Assembly (NCBI RefSeq): GCF_000340215.1
Contig: NW_006921544.1
Span: forward strand, 402,599 to 466,598
Direction of reading: 5' to 3'
Origin: Pseudocercospora fijiensis CIRAD86
Taxonomy: Eukaryota > Ascomycota > Dothideomycetes > Mycosphaerellales > Mycosphaerellaceae
Length of the DNA stretch: 64,000 bases
Both the position numbers and the translations under genes were made by a program. How positions within the stretch are numbered: position 1 is the stretch's first letter; every line of letters starts with the position of its first letter. Under the pieces are notes generated by a model, which did no database searches, had not been told where the DNA came from, and was given only the letters and a program-made list of their open reading frames with translations. Positions 11,991 through 23,147 of the stretch are shown one piece after another.

Positions 11991-12177
11991 TATTACGGGT
12001 AAGTAACGCGTACGTATATACTAGATATAAGACTTAATAAGTTCGATAAAGAGCTAAGTCTATCTACGTGAATCCGAATGGTTTTATAGGGTACGCTAAG
12101 CGCTAAGCAGCAGGTTAGAATCGCGTAGGCCGAATGCCTAAGGCTAGTACTTTCTACCTAGGGCGTAGCCCTTTATA
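11991..12177 (-). repeat. Element D left LTR (3' LTR, 187 bp)
   Basis: It reads TATTACGGG...CCCTTTATA on the plus strand and matches 26449-26635 over its whole length. The outer bases were probably TG...CA before mutation. Confidence 0.92.
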
Positions 12178-13400
12178 TTATCCCCGTCCTCCTCCCCCTC
12201 CTTTATAGGGATAGACCGCCCCTTATAGTTTCTAGTAATATTCCTTTAGAAGTCGGATCGGCACTCTCCTAAGCTTTCTAAAGTAAGGCGCTCGTAGTTT
12301 CCTTTTACGCGGCTAGGGCTTCTGCTACTTTTAGATTAGGTTTGCTTTATCCTAGGTTTAAGGTACTATTACTTTCTTCGCGACTTCTAAGCCGCCCTCT
12401 TTTACCTACTAACCGCCTTCTAAAACGCGCTATAACTGCTCTTTTAGACGCCTTACTTGTGATCGCGCCTTCCCTTGTTTTTACGACTATTACTTCGGTA
12501 CCGCTTTCTAGGAGTATTAATATTTTCCTCCTTTCCTTCTTTTTTTCTCTTTTTGTTTGTATACCCCTACTACTACTACTACTACTACTACTACTATAGC
12601 GAGTTCCTATCCTATCTCTCCGAGACTTATTCGTAAAATTAACTATTCTAGATAGCTTATCGTCGAATTTATTATATTAGCTACTATAACTCTAGGGAGG
12701 ATTGCGCCGATTAATCTATAAGATATCCGCCTTGTTTATCGCGGGATTCGCTAACTTTCTCTAAGCCCGCCGGTTCTAGGGCTTACGCTAATTACTTACG
12801 TAAGAGAATCGCTTACGTCCTACGATAAGTTTCTCCGATTCCCGTACTAAAAACCTCGCTAACTATTTAGTCGTTAAATAGCTTACGTAGCCTACGCTAG
12901 CTACACTCGCGCGACCCGTAGCAATTGCGCCGCTAAATACGCCGACCTTCTTAAGGTTCTTAAGGGATAGAAGGCCTTAAAGTCTCTTTAGCCGCTAGGA
13001 TTATTATCTAGGTATATTGTCTTCGATTTCCGCGTTAAAGCCCTCGCTTACCTTTTCTTTTAGGGCGGTAGCCGCGGAGGTAACGAATATAGTCGCTAAT
13101 GTCGTAGCTTAGTAGACTTAGACGTAAGTGTTTTATAGATATCCGTCCGTTTTCTCGCGCTAATCTCTCTTTTTAGAGGGGTTCCGACCGCTCCCAGGCT
13201 CGGAACTAATCGTAACTAACCGGAGGATAGAAATTAAAGGTTTCGGTAGGTTTTCTAGTAGGCCTTATATAGTTTCGGAGATAATTTTTTTTCTATCCTA
13301 AGAGGACTATTTGTTTTCGGGCGGGGACCCGTTACTTACTTATAAATACCTAAATTAAATGTTTCTCTATTCCCTAATTATATCTTTCTTTCTAAATAAA
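12178..13400 (-). other. 3' region of element D after the chromodomain
   Basis: DNA between the chromodomain and the 3' LTR of D. On the minus strand it may extend the Pol frame; a run of AGT codons (12563-12597, plus-strand TAC/CTA triplets) would give poly-Ser. No domain is recognised. An 85-codon open frame on the plus strand (12342-12599) is Leu-rich only because of the triplet repeat, and I do not accept it. Confidence 0.4.
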
Positions 13401-14095
13401 ATCCGTAAAATCTATAACCCGATAAACGTTCCTCCGCGGTAAAACTCCTAGTTACTATCTTATTTTCTTCGCTTTCCTCTCTTCTCCTAATCTCCTAAAG
13501 GTCTATTAGTCGTTTCTATTTGCCTATATTTCGCTTCGAAATCGTCTAGCGCTACGGTATCCGTAATATTCTCTAGGGGTTCCTACGTAGGTTTATAATA
13601 ACTACTCTATTTTACGAGCGCTTCTCGTCTTTTACCTCGTCTCTTCTTTCGAGCGCATAGGATTTCTTTAACTTGCTATTCTTTATACGTCTCGAATAAA
13701 ATAGGGTCCGGCTATTCGTCGTTAATTTCCTAACCTAGTAGGGGGTCTTTACTCGCTAGTCTTAGAAGGTCGGTATAGAATACCGGGTAAATATTACGGG
13801 AAATCCTAGAGAGTCGTACTAATACTAGTAATAATACTTCTTCGACCGTATACTTAGCGTATTTCGAGTCGAAGCTCTTCTTAGGCCCACCAGTTTAGCA
13901 ATTTCTTAGGTTAAGCTAGATCTTATCCCCGACTCGATATACCGGAGCTAGGGTCCTAGTTTTATTCGCGCTACCCTTTTCTTTTTACGCGCTTTCCGCT
14001 ATCTCTATTTAATAAAGGTCCGAGATTTTCTTAATTTTATCTATAAATTCCTCCGCTCGTTTCGCCGCGTCTAACCGTCGGTCGATAGATAGGTC
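13400..14095 (-). pseudogene. Element D Pol C-terminus with chromodomain
   Basis: This continues the integrase frame after the 901-bp insertion. The frame includes KKSLDSKYAKYTVEE-type tail sequence and, near 13690-13550, a chromodomain (VKEILCARKKRRGKRREALV, then YYKPT.EPLENI). A chromodomain at this position typically directs integration to heterochromatin by binding methylated H3K9. Missing Trp and Gln codons are now TAG or TAA. Confidence 0.8.
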
Positions 14096-14099
14096 CTCT

Positions 14100-15000
14100 C
14101 GTTACGAAAACTTCTTTACCGATCGCGACGATCCTATCGATCCTAGCTATCGCGAGCGATCCTAAGCGATCCTAAGCTATCCTAGAACGACAAATAGGTA
14201 ACTTATAAAAGTAAGACTTCTGTCTAATACTATACTAAAAATAGAACATTTTTGTCCTATATTACTAAGCCGCAAACCTTCTAGATAAAAAGATATAAAG
14301 GAAAGAAAATCGTTTTCTAGACATTTTACTTCTAATTTATCTTTTTTTCTAGCAGGCTTATAGCTTAGTAATATAGTAGAAAGGTACTCTTTTTTTAGTA
14401 TATTATTATAAAAAATATAGATTTTATAGATTTTCTAAGAAACTAAAGCTAGGAAAAAGAAATAAGCAATATAGTATTTTAGCTTTTTCTAAGCTATACC
14501 TTACTATTTTTAGAAATCTAAAAAATAGACCTTAATGCCCTACCTACTAATAAGAGTATTAGCCATTTCTAAGTCTTAATACCTAGTAGTTATCTTAGAA
14601 TCTAGAAAAGAGTCTCGAGTGTTTCGAGTATACTTTTTTTCCGAAGTTCTACTTATTAAGCGTCGGCTTTTAAAAGAAACCTTAACAAAATATCGGCTGC
14701 ATTTAACGAAACCTTACCGAAAAAAATTTATTTTTAAAGAAAAACCTACTAAACCGCTAAATTTAACCTTACTAGTACGTAATATCCTAAAATACCTCGT
14801 AGTAGTAGTAGTCGGGACTTATCCCGCGTCCTTTATATTCCTAGGCCTCGAATTTTAGGACGGCCCGTCCCGAAATTTCCGATCGCGACGGCGCGATCCT
14901 AAGCGATCCTATTAGATAAGATCTTTAACGTAGGATCCTAAGGATCCTAAGCGATCCTATCGATAGGATCGTCGCGATTAGAAAAAAAGTTTTTGTAACG
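14100..15000. mobile_element. 901-bp terminal-inverted-repeat element (MITE-like)
   Basis: The two ends are inverted copies for about 43 bases: plus strand from 14100 CGTTACGAAAACTTCTTTAC then GATCGCGACGATCCTATCGAT, and the inverse at 15000. Inside the ends are repeats of GCGATCCTA. Flanks cctct (14095-14099) and cttct (15001-15005) look like a 5-bp target duplication with one C/T change, and removing the element restores the integrase frame of D (ALEDLSIDRR). The middle is AT-rich with no recognised transposase; the 79-codon frame at 14619-14858 is not convincing. Superfamily not assigned. Confidence 0.75.
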
Positions 15001-15005
15001 CTTCT

Positions 15006-16062
15006 AGCGCTATAGAGGACGTAGACTTATAACCGTAAGTCGCGAAGAAAGAGCTTATTCCTAATCCCGCTTAGTGTCTCTCGTTAAACGTAAGTTCTAC
15101 CGTAAGTAGCTATTAGTTCTAGTCGGACTATATTTAGTTAATAGAGTTCCGAAGGTAAGCCTATATATCTTAATTTACGCGGTCCGGACCTCCGTCGGGT
15201 CGCGGATAGTAAGCGGAGCTTAGCCTCTATTTTATACTAAGAAGTCGATATATTTCTTTCTAGAATATACTCGTCTAATTCGTACCTCTATCGCTAGTAA
15301 TCGCTCGGGGTAATCTATAGTACCTAACCTAGTATTTTAGGAATAAAACCGCGTACTCCTCCGCTTTTATAGAGGGAGTACCGATTAGGGCAATCTACTT
15401 ACTAAGGCGGTCCTTAATTACCTAGAGGTAGCAGTTTCCGTCGGATTTAGGCAGGTCCGTTATAAACTCTATTAAGATTTCCTAGAAGAAACGGTCGGGA
15501 ACCGGTAGTAGTTTTAGGAGGCCGTATTTGTATTCTCTCTATACCTTATTACGTCCGTAATAGATATAGTTTCGTAGGAATTGTCGTACCTATTTTAACT
15601 ATAGCGGCTAGTAAAAGTCGCGACCTAGTATAGAAGCGGTAGAATCCCTACCTAGGTAGCCGTAAAGCGGTAAGTCGTAGATCGACTAGATAATCTTCGT
15701 ACGTAATATATCCTACTAGAGTTCTTCGGTTCCTATATTCTTATATTCGGCCTCCGTCGTAGCTAGTACTCCTAGAACCTAGAGCTTTATACGGTAGCGG
15801 AGGAATCCCTTAGGGTCTATCGTATAGTCTCTAATCTAAATCTTCGCTTTAATTTCTAGCTATAATATTCTAGATTCCTTCTAGACTTTCCGTAGTACCG
15901 TCTAGTATACTATATCTTTCTTAACTATGTTTTTCTATAGCTCGTTGAATTCTAGGTCCTAGAATAGTTTAGCGCTTTCTAGAGGGGATCGCGTAGGCTC
16001 CGTCTCGTTTACGAGTAGGAATAACGGGCCCGCCTTAGGTACGTATAGGAAGTCTTAAATCG
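15006..16062 (-). pseudogene. Element D RNase H end and integrase
   Basis: The zinc-binding region near 15700-15540 reads YDLPLYGYLGRD...FLRNYIYYGRNKV, in which two His and two Cys are now Tyr (CAC to TAC, TGC to TAC), as RIP predicts. The catalytic core follows with FITDLPKS (first Asp), ITSDRGTNQ (second Asp) and SAYYPRPDGG. The frame passes into the A2 insertion at 16062/23148 and continues cleanly there (IDFLYVPK context). Confidence 0.82.
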
Positions 16063-16067
16063 TCGTA

Positions 16068-16264
16068 TGTTAGGACTAAAGAGGTTATACGTGATTGGTA
16101 TGTAACCGGGCTCGAGTAAAGCTAGGGTCTCGATGCCTTAGGTAGGGCTTAGCGCTTAGTAGCAGGCTAACTTACCTGCCTTCCTCCCTCTCCTCCTAGA
16201 TCTCTATCGAATACTACCTATACCTACTACTACCCTATCTACCTACTAATTTACCCTTCTTATA
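16068..16264 (+). repeat. A2 5' LTR (197 bp)
   Basis: It begins TGTTAGGACTAAAGAGG and ends CTTATA. The partner at 22946-23142 begins TATTAGGAC, a TG to TA change, and ends CTTACA. Bases 16206-16216 (ATCGAATACTA) pair with 16265-16275 just inside the LTR, with one mismatch due to C/T change. Confidence 0.93.
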
Positions 16265-16275
16265 CAGTATTCGAT
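16265..16275 (+). promoter_or_regulatory. Putative self-priming primer-binding site of A2
   Basis: CAGTATTCGAT directly follows the 5' LTR and is complementary to ATCGAATACTA within it (10 of 11; the odd base is C here and T in A1, A3 and A4). No standard tRNA-end complement starting TGG is seen at this position. Confidence 0.55.
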
Positions 16276-16489
16276 CTACCCTTTAAGGGCAGTAGCTAGA
16301 TAGTCCTTATTTTAAGCTTTTAGCGGTATAGCTACGAAAACTATCGATTTAACGATATTGCGCCCGAATAACGGGACCTATACGTACTATTCTATTAAAA
16401 CAACCGTACTAATTATCAAGCAAGGCCTTCTATACGGCCTATTACACTAAGTTAAGTATACTAGGCCGATATCTACTAATTCCGCTATA

Positions 16490-17890
16490 TCCGTATCTTA
16501 GGGGCTAATAATATATTATTAGTATCGCCCCTTATAATAGCCGGTTTATTACGAAACAACAACCGTGCTGCCGCTAGCAGCGCTAGCAACGACAACGCTA
16601 GTAGCATAGTACCTACTAAAGTGCCTACTAAAGTGCCTGCCGAAGCACCTACTAAAGTGCCTACTAAAGAGCCTACTAGAGGGCCTACTAAAGAACCTAT
16701 AATCGAAGAGGATAACCCGTCGTTGCCCGTTAACGACATTCTTAATAACATTGTTAACCGTCGATACGGCTAACTAGCCTTCGGGCCCTAGCTAGTAGCG
16801 AGGCTTTAAGAAGCTACCTAAAACAGGCTTACTACCTTACGTTAAGAACAATAGCTAAAGGATAATCTTCTCGAGATTCGCCGCCTCTAGGAATCTCTAA
16901 CAACTACTACTAAGCTAACAGTAGGACCTTCTTTACTACCTATCTAAAAGAAGGATGCTAAACTTAAGGACTATACCGTATTTAATAGCTCTAGTCGGAA
17001 GCAGTATAATAACTATATTCGTAACTATAAACTCAACTAGCGCAACGCACTAAGAGCGCTACTAGACGACTATTCCTTAGTCGTATACGCTATGTAGTAC
17101 ATTAATAGCGACCTAAAGCGTATATAGGATAACTATTTCGACTCCCTTACTAATTAGACCGCTGTTTAGTAGCAAGACTATAAGACTATTATACTAGACA
17201 CCCTTAGAAACCCTATACTAAGGCAATAACACGCTTAGGACTAATACCTTCGAGCTAAACAAAAGACTAATTAATCGGCTCGCTTATTTGAGGCCTATTT
17301 AAAGACCCTCGAGGACGACTTACTAGCTAAGACCGACTCTATCTAGATTTCCGAAATACGCCCTAAATTGCGATAGGAATTAGTCCTTAAATTAGACCGC
17401 CGTCGCGTGTTCGAACAGACTAATCTAACGCGTATTCAATTTATAGTCGAAGTAGAAACAGCCGAACGGGCTATTTAGCTCTAATAGCGACTAGAATCGA
17501 GGATCCGACTAGCTAGTACTAACCGTAGCAACCGTAGTAGCCGCGGAGGAAACTAAGGTTCTTAGTACTAAGATAACAATACTAATAATAGGGATAGTAA
17601 CGACCGTAGAAGAGGCCGTAGCCGGCGGCTATATAGAGGAGGCCGCGATAGGGGCCGTAGAAGGGGCTCGTATCCCTATAATACTAACCGCTCGACTAAC
17701 AATAGTAGCAATAGCTATAGCAACCTCCCGACCGGATTGAAGTGCTTTAACTATAATAGCACTAGCTATCTACTAGGCTAATGCGACAAACCTAAGGACT
17801 AGACCCGAATCGACCGTACTACCGCCGAGTACTATAAGCACCTTTTAGCCGCTAATGCTACCCCTATCGGTCCTTCGAAAAAAGAGTAAG
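16490..17890 (+). pseudogene. A2 Gag relic
   Basis: The N-terminal part near 16520-16770 has a Pro/Thr/Lys repeat (VPTKVPAEAPTKVPTKEP) and ends LPVNDILNNIVNRR. A charged helical region follows, then an Arg/Gly-rich stretch near 17590-17690 and a zinc knuckle near 17738-17800 (KCFN.NSTS..LG.CDKPKD, one Cys and one His now Tyr). Gag packages the element RNA in the cytoplasm. The start codon is unclear: all copies differ at the apparent position. Confidence 0.75.
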
Positions 17891-18440
17891 CGCCGTACTA
17901 ACTGTTAGCCTTATACGGCGTAAGACTATCGACATTGTACTAGCTATTATACGTACCTGTCTCGTATCGGATACGTATAGAACTAACTATAAGACTAAGG
18001 TTATACTAGATCTAGGAAATTTAGTTAGTGCCCTTATTAGCTATCGCCTAGCTAAGCAATTAGACCTTCGACAATTGCCTAGGACTAACCTACTAACCCT
18101 TGCTTGGTTTAATAACGCTCGGCACTTAACCTATAGGGCCTACTATATTCCTATAGTTCTAAAGGACGACCTCGGAAATGAACGCCTACTAAACTTTACT
18201 ACCTACGCGGTAGACATAGACAGCCTCCTATCCGACATTGTTATTAGCAACCCTGTTCTTAAGTACTATGCTATAGTTATAGACTTAGGCAGTTAACAAT
18301 AGCGATTTAGAATCGCTAGGAAAGAGGACATTAAACACATTAATGTTAGCGAGTGCCCTAATAATATTAGGGTCCTATTTATTAGCAACCTAACCCTAGC
18401 TAATCCGACGGCCGACCTACTCGGTAGTAATAACGATAAA
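17890..18440 (+). pseudogene. A2 protease region of Pol
   Basis: The retropepsin-like core near 17990-18080 reads VILDLGNLVSALIS with the catalytic Asp in DLG, where DTG or DSG is usual. An open stretch from 18075 to 18296 continues it. The enzyme would cut the Gag-Pol precursor inside the particle. Confidence 0.65.
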
Positions 18441-18443
18441 CCA

Positions 18444-20230
18444 GTGCCCCCTAATAGTATAGATCCTAAACAACTTAAGCGTATACTAGAACCTATTCGA
18501 GAGACCTATATTAATGTATTCAAATACCACTTAGCATCGACATTGCCTATATTTAAAGAGACGGATTATAAGATTGATATTATAGAGGGTAAGGAGGTTC
18601 CTTTTAGCCCCCTCTATAACCTTAGTAAACGAGAGCTTGCTATATTGCGTAAGTACCTAGAGGAAAACCTAGCTAATAGCCGGATACGGTATAGTAACAG
18701 CCCTACTAGCGCCCCTATCCTATTCGTACTAAAGAAGGATAGTAGCCTACGCCTATATATTAATTACCGTAGACTCAATGCTATTACTATCAAAGACCGC
18801 TGTCTACTTCCGCTTATTAATAAGACTCTCGACCGCCTTTCTAGTGCCTACTACTATACTATATTAGACATTAAGGACGCCTATTACCGCATCCGTATTC
18901 GCAAGGGCGATGAATAGAAGACAGCCTTCCGCACTCGTTATAGCTATTTTGAGTACTTAGTTATGCTATTTGGGCTAGCTAATGCCCCTGCTACATTCTA
19001 GTCTTATATTAATCGGGCCCTTTCGGGCCTATTAGACTACCTCTATATAGTTTACCTAGACGACATCCTAGTTTATATACACTCCCCTAATATTGCGGAG
19101 TACTAGGCTATAGTCCGTAAGGTACTCGATCGCCTACGAGCCTATAGGCTATATTGTAAGCCTTCTAAGTGTACCTTTGCTACTAAAGAGGTATCCTTCC
19201 TTAGCTTCCTCGTATTAACCGAGGGTATTAAGGCTAATCCTAACCGGATCAAAACAATCACTAAATAGCCTATTCCTACGTCTATTAAAGAGCTTTAATT
19301 ATTCCTCGGTTTTGCTAACTTCTACCGCTAGTTTATTAAGGGCTATTCGAGGCATGTAATGCTATTAACTAAGCTTACTAAAACTAAGGCCAACCCGACT
19401 AGAGAGTTTAAATAGACTAACAGAGCGCGAGCCGCTTTTAACGGTTTAAAGTAGCGCTTTACTAAAGTCCCCTTATTGTACTATTTCGTACTAAGCAAAC
19501 AGATCCGTATTAAGACTAACGCTTTACAGTTTGCTCTATTAGCTATTATATTACAACAGGCTAAAAACAATTACTAGCACCCGATTGCCTTCTTCTCGAG
19601 GAAGATAATTAATACTAAGCGTCGCTACGAGACCTACGAGCAAGAGCTCTTAGCTATTGTTAAAGCCTTTAAGTACTAGCGCTACTATCTCGATAGTGTA
19701 TAGTACACTATTTAGGTCTATATAGACTATAACAACCTCCGTAGCATTACTAAGGTTACTAGGGTTATAGGTCGATAGGCTAGATAGGCCGTCTACCTCG
19801 CTAGGTTCGATTTTAATGTGTTATATCGGCTAGGCGTAAGCAACCCTACTAATAGCCTATCGAGGCGACCTAATTACGATAGCGAGACCTAACACATCAA
19901 TTCTTTGTTTCTAACCCTATAGCATAAGATTACTATAGCCCGTATTGTTAATAAGTACGCGTAGGATAAGCGGCTTACCGGACTCCGCGACGGCTTAAAG
20001 CATATTAATACTCTTGCTATATTAATAGTGCGTATTAAGGCAAGAGCTAGGGATACAGATAGGAGAAGTTATAATAACTCCCTAGTCGATATCGCTATAT
20101 ATAGTAACAGCGATTAAAGCACTAATGTAGTTAATCCGGCTACTAGTACTATTAGATATATACAATACGTACCCCGTTTAATAGCGAGGGTGCTATTAAA
20201 TAACCTTACAAATAGGGATAGTCAATCGTT
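18444..20230 (+). pseudogene. A2 reverse transcriptase and RNase H
   Basis: An open stretch of 157 codons (18444-18917) carries the N-terminal RT motifs YKIDIIEGKEVPFSPLYNLS, SAPILFVLKKD and LRLYINYRRLNAITIK. Later comes the active site YLDDILVYIH (about 19050-19080), with both Asp intact. RNase H follows near 19500-19800 (KTNALQFALLA-like context, FFSRKIINTKRRYETYEQEL with stops at Gln). It copies element RNA to DNA. Confidence 0.88.
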
Positions 20231-20329
20231 TATAGACGAGCTATTACGTGCTTAGTAGAGGGACGCCTTTGCTACTAAACGTATCGATAGGCTTATAAGT
20301 AGGCGAAAGACTCGAACTAGTAAGAGTAA

Positions 20330-21740
20330 CAATTAGTCGATCGATAACAAAGGTTATTTGAAGTTTAAGGGCAGATACTATATCCCCGCTAAACATTCGA
20401 TCCGATAAGAACTTCTTAAGCGACACTATAATAGTAAGCTTACCGGTTACTATAGTATAGAGAGGTCGCACGAGCTACTATCGCGCACATACTACTAGCT
20501 AAATAGTAAGCGGGATATAAAGGAATACGTTAATACGTATGCCGTATGCTAACGTATTAAGGCACTAAAGCATTAGCCTTTTACCGAGTTGTCCTCTTTA
20601 CTAATCCCTTACAAACCATTTGTAGAGCTTATAATAGACTTTATTATAGGCCTTCTGCCTACTAAGCGTAGAGGGAGCAAGGACGTATATAATACTATCC
20701 TTATCGTAGTAGATCGATTCACTAAAGGCGCTCGATACATCCCGGCGCGCAAGGATTAGACTGCTATTAATATAGTAGAGGCGCTGTAGACTAATATCTT
20801 CTATACCTATTAGGGAACCCCTAAGGGGATAGTCTCCGATAGGGGCTCGACATTCATATCGCACTATTAGAGCGAATTATGCCTATAGCTAAGACTAAAG
20901 CATCGGCTGTTAATAGCCTTCTATCTATAGACTAACGGTTAAACAGAGAGGCAGAATGCTACGCTATAGCAGTACCTGCGTAGCTACATTAATAAGGACC
21001 CTAATAGATAGGTTAACCTCTTACAACTAGCTGAATTCGTATATAATAACAGTGTCTACTTATCAACTAAGGTTTTACTATATATAGCTATAATAGGTCA
21101 GAACGCTGCTATACTATAAGACCCCCTATCGCTCGAGGCCGAGCGTAAGGAAAGGGAAGCGCGTTAAGTACCCGAAACACTAGCGGCTATTAAGAGGGTT
21201 TAGAAGATGCGAGAAATCTATACTAAGATAGCCGAGAAGTTAACAAAGGCTTAAGAGTACTAAAAGACCTACTACGATAAGCACTATACGCTAATAACCT
21301 TCAAACAAGGCGATATAGTTATACTAAGCACTAAGAACCTCCGCATCCGCAAACACCTATTACCTAACGGTAAAACAAGGCCTAAGCTCGTACTAAGATA
21401 CATTAGCCTATTTCGCATCCGAGAACCGAAGGGTAATAGCTAGGCCTACTAGTTATAGCTTCCACCTTATTATACTATCTATAACACCTTCTATATCTCC
21501 CTCTTTAAACTATACTACTAGCGCGAAGGCGATAAAGCGCCTACTAAGTTAGAAGAAGTCTTAGCTAATAGTAAAGAGCTATAGTCTATAGAACGTATCC
21601 TAAAGCATCGGACTAGGCAGGGCAAGAAGGAGTACCTATTAAGGTAGTAAGGCTATTTACCTAAATAGGACTTATAGGAGGCTAAAGACTCGTTTAAGGA
21701 TATAACTAAGTTGTTAGATAAGTATTAGACTAGCGTAAAG
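20330..21740 (+). pseudogene. A2 integrase and chromodomain
   Basis: An HHCC-type region near 20340-20560 (KFKGRYYIPAKHSIR, NSKLTGYYSIER, ending in VC.RIKALKH) precedes the core: FVELIIDFIIGLLPTKRRGS with the first Asp, GIVSDRGSTF with the second, and FYLQTNGQTERQN with the Glu. The C-terminal chromodomain near 21590-21720 reads SIERILKHRTR.GKKEYLLR..GYLPK. Stops replace Gln and Trp. It would insert the DNA copy and steer it to heterochromatin. Confidence 0.87.
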
Positions 21741-22945
21741 AACACGAAGAAGGCTAAGAGCTTATAATGCCTATAATGTTACTACTAAGCCTAGGAATAA
21801 TACTACCCCCGGGGTGCTATTAGCTAACTAATTAGAGGCAAGCAATTGTTAGCAACAAAGGACAATAAGACTACACTAGGCGCGCTACGACGCGTTAACT
21901 AATTGCCTGCTCTTTTAAGGACTCTACCTCTTTACTAACGCGCCCTATAGGTCCCCCTCTTGTTCCCTTATTCTATCGAGGCCTCGAGGCCTAGGCGATC
22001 GGCGAGGACGGCGTCGCGCTTGTAACGGCGCGGCCGGCGCGGCTATATTAGTAATAGTGTTGCGGAGTGTGCTACTATTTAAGAAAGGAAGGATATAGCT
22101 ATATTAGTAACGGTATTACCGAGTTATTATTAGTTAAAGAAGGAAATTAGAAGAGGGTAGAGTTAGCGCTAAGACGACTAGCGCCGCTATTGTTAATATT
22201 ACCTAGTCGCTACTATTATTAACCTTACCTATATTAAAACTTTAAGGCCGAGTTAAAACTTTAAGCCGCCTAAAAGATTGAGCGACTAATAGACTAACTA
22301 AAAGCAAAAACTATAGAGCTAAGCTAGCCGGGGTCGATCTTGCGGATAATAGGTTACTCCTCGATCTTTCCGACCCTTTAAGCGAGGCGAACCTCTACTA
22401 CTATACTTACAATAGCCTTCACCTATAGAAACTAGAAGAACTGAGTTTTTTAAAAAGATATAATTAGTTGACACTTAAAGGCTGCTAAACTTAACTAATT
22501 AAGGCTAGTAAAACTACGACAGTAAATAATAGCCCTCGTAATAATAAGGACAACCCTTAGAACGGACAAACCCTCGGAAGTGGACATTTCTAGGTCTTTT
22601 AGAGTAGACGTAGAGAACTCGGAACGACATTACTTAGAACGGAGGTAGTGCTATAATACCTCGTACGCCTACCTATTATAGTAGGGAAGGCGCGCTCGTA
22701 TTATAATTAGTCGATAGTCCTCAATTCTCGTAGTTATATATTACTTTATTATAGGCAAGGATAGCGCAGTTAGAGTTAGACATTGTGCTAGAAGGTAAGG
22801 TTTGACATAGTTACATAATCGGTAGTTGTACGTTTAATTTAGCGCGGACTAAGCGGCTTATTAGACCTACTAAGTTAGTAGCAACGGAGATTGAGATTAG
22901 AATAAAGACCGGCTACGAGGGCGCGGCCTTTAGAAGGGAAGCGTG
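21740..22945 (+). other. 3' noncoding region of A2
   Basis: It contains tactacccccggggtgctat near 21803 close to CTAACTAATTAG, and a CpG-rich palindromic zone near 21985-22045. No coding frame is recognised. The same block is found in A1 (1-540) and A3 (54820-56030). Confidence 0.6.
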
Positions 22946-23142
22946 TATTAGGACTAAAGAGGTTATACGTAATTAGTATATAACCGGGCTCGAGTAAAGC
23001 TAGGGTCTCGATGCCTTAGGTAGGGCTTAGCGCTTAGTAGTAGGCCAACTTGCCTACCTTCCTCCCTCTCCTCCTAGATCTCTATCGAATACTACCTATA
23101 CCTACTACTACCCTATCTACCTACTAATATACCCTTCTTACA
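22946..23142 (+). repeat. A2 3' LTR (197 bp)
   Basis: It pairs with 16068-16264. It is followed by TCGTA at 23143-23147, the right target duplication. Confidence 0.93.
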
Positions 23143-23147
23143 TCGTA

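Larger units (their letters stand above)
16068..23142 (+). mobile_element. Ty3/gypsy chromovirus A2, complete, nested in D
   Basis: Full-length plus-strand copy of 7,075 bp with LTRs 16068-16264 and 22946-23142. Exact 5-bp target duplications TCGTA lie at 16063-16067 and 23143-23147. It has Gag, protease, RT, RNase H, integrase and chromodomain in canonical order, and about 1.2 kb of 3' noncoding DNA. It is the best-preserved A copy here: the protease and first RT segments remain open for 73 and 157 codons. Confidence 0.95.

Noticed and set aside
12342..12599. 85-codon plus-strand frame ending in poly-Leu
   Set aside because: Driven by a triplet repeat in the 3' region of D and opposite to the element's strand; no domain.
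14619..14858. 79-codon frame inside the 901-bp inverted-repeat element
   Set aside because: AT-rich, no transposase motif, no homologous second copy here to test it.
20601..20864. 87-codon minus-strand frame in A2
   Set aside because: Antisense to the integrase catalytic core.
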